A stretch of DNA of 33,919 bases, taken from positions 1 through 33,919 of the forward strand of contig CAZIOH010000074.1 in the NCBI GenBank assembly GCA_964540815.1. Direction: 5' to 3'. The stretch comes from CAZIOH01 sp964540815. GTDB taxonomy: Bacteria; Myxococcota_A; Polyangia; Fen-1088. Position numbers and translations under genes: made by a program. The notes beneath the pieces are model-generated. The model was not told the origin of the DNA, ran no database searches, and saw nothing but the letters and a program-made list of their open reading frames with translations. Numbering within the stretch: position 1 is the first letter of the stretch; every line of letters begins with the position of its first letter. Below are positions 33,098 through 33,919 of the stretch, piece by piece.

Positions 33098-33919
33098 GCA
33101 CGGCCTGCTGGTCGAGACGCTGATCTACCTCACCGCCGCGGTGGTCTTCGTGCCGCTCGCCAGCCGGTTCCGGCTCGGCTCGGTGCTCGGCTACCTGCTG
33201 GCCGGGTGCGCGATCGGCCCCTGGGGCCTGCGCCTCGTGCGCGATGTGGCGGCCATCATGCACTTCGCCGAGTTCGGGGTGGTCTTGATGCTGTTCCTCA
33301 TCGGGCTCGAGCTCGATCCCCGGCGGCTGTGGAACATGCGGCGCGCGGTCTTTGGCGGCGGGGCGCTGCAGATGGGGCTCTGTGGAGCGCTGCTGACCGC
33401 GGGCGGCCTCGCGGTGGGGCTGCCCTGGCAGGCGGCGCTGGTGGCCGGGCTGTCGCTGGCGCTGTCGTCGACCGCCATCGCGGTGCAGACCATGCGCGAG
33501 CGCGGAATCCTGGCATCTCCGGTCGGGAACAACGCGCTGTCGGTGCTGCTCTTCCAGGACATCGCCGCCATTCCGCTCATCGCGCTGGTCCCGCTGCTGG
33601 CCACCGGGCCGAGCGCCTCGTCCGGAGGACCCTGGGGCATCCTGCGCGTGCTCGGGGCGGTGGGCCTCGTGGTGGTGGTGGGCCGTTACCTCACGCGGCC
33701 CCTCCTGCGCATCGTGGCCCGCACCGGGCTGCGCGAGGTCTTCACCGGGTTCGCGCTGCTCCTCATCGTCGCCATCGCGCTCCTGATGACGGCGGCCGGG
33801 GTGTCGATGGCCCTCGGCGCGTTCCTGGCGGGCATCCTGCTCTCGGAGTCGGAGTACCGCCACGCCCTCGAGACCGACATCGAGCCCTTCAAGGGGCTCT
33901 TGATGGGCCTCTTCTTCAT
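33090..33919 (+). CDS. kefC: KefC-type potassium/proton antiporter, 3' truncated by window edge
   Basis: First 276 residues only; starts at ATG 33090 inside the end of kefF. Inner-membrane CPA2 antiporter with about nine visible transmembrane helices. Family features: LGYLLAGCAIGPWGLRLV, the FGVVLMLFLIGLELDPRRLW block with the HALE-like/regulatory loop, SLALSSTAIAVQTMRERG, LLFQDIAAIPLIALVPLL (the QD ion-site motif) and the VSMALGAFLAGILLSESEY RH block. The cytosolic KTN/RCK domain that binds glutathione adducts would be downstream. With kefF it forms an electrophile-responsive potassium efflux system. Confidence 0.94.
   Translation, partial: MNEHGLLVETLIYLTAAVVFVPLASRFRLGSVLGYLLAGCAIGPWGLRLVRDVAAIMHFAEFGVVLMLFLIGLELDPRRLWNMRRAVFGGGALQMGLCGALLTAGGLAVGLPWQAALVAGLSLALSSTAIAVQTMRERGILASPVGNNALSVLLFQDIAAIPLIALVPLLATGPSASSGGPWGILRVLGAVGLVVVVGRYLTRPLLRIVARTGLREVFTGFALLLIVAIALLMTAAGVSMALGAFLAGILLSESEYRHALETDIEPFKGLLMGLFF

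Overview
The window is a very GC-rich, densely packed bacterial chromosome segment with strong codon bias and long spurious antisense frames. Several gene families point to Myxococcota (former Deltaproteobacteria): an AgmX/PglI-type C-terminal domain protein, a myxobacterial-style ECF sigma factor remnant, a DUF493 protein, Ala/Pro/Gly-rich extensions on housekeeping enzymes, lipoproteins and a candidate sigma-54 promoter. A run of exactly 100 N at 23121-23220 shows this is a scaffolded draft. No tRNA, rRNA, CRISPR array or intact insertion sequence was seen. The assignment to phylum is inference.

Layout. 1-3408 (+): 3' part of aspS, then glpD overlapping it by ATGA. 3395-4931 (-): AgmX-like membrane protein followed by a DUF493 protein. 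4932-5733: an unusually structured, less GC-rich regulatory region (phased TTTCGAG repeats, a three-tier nested palindrome, an IHF-like site, a sigma-54-like -24/-12 element) leading to a 71-residue orphan protein gene closed by a textbook intrinsic terminator. 5973-8675 (+): pgk, tpiA, secG, the common glycolysis/translocase cluster. 8692-11038 (+): dapF and ruvB. 11039-11508: decayed ECF sigma factor. 14050-11726 (-): three exported metalloproteins (MBL hydrolase, Tat-exported phosphoesterase, stand-alone CuA domain). 16139-14138 (-): yebC, ruvC, ruvA, where ruvC has no ordinary start codon. 17581-16199 (-): lamin-tail-domain surface protein.

17731-20550 (+): maf, yggS and a probable outer-membrane beta-barrel. 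20603-22370 (+): a cysteine-rich lipoprotein and a NAPE-PLD/RomA-type MBL hydrolase. 23120-22371 (-): SGNH esterase cut by the assembly gap. 23581-28180 (+): complete ABC export module (ATPase, double-FtsX permease, HlyD-type adaptor). 28268-31428 (+): [2Fe-2S]/FAD oxidoreductase overlapping an S41/PDZ lipoprotein protease. 32358-31477 (-): stand-alone 5'-3' exonuclease. 32432-33919 (+): kefF and the 5' part of kefC, a glutathione-gated potassium efflux pair.

Most of the window is conserved core metabolism and DNA repair in short translationally coupled operons. The most unusual piece is the isolated small-protein transcription unit at about 5071-5733: it has the architecture of an enhancer-dependent (sigma-54) gene with its own upstream sites and terminator, yet encodes a short helical protein that I cannot assign. 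Second are the split ruv locus, with a sigma-factor remnant and a metalloprotein cassette lying between ruvB and ruvCA, and the missing ruvC start codon.
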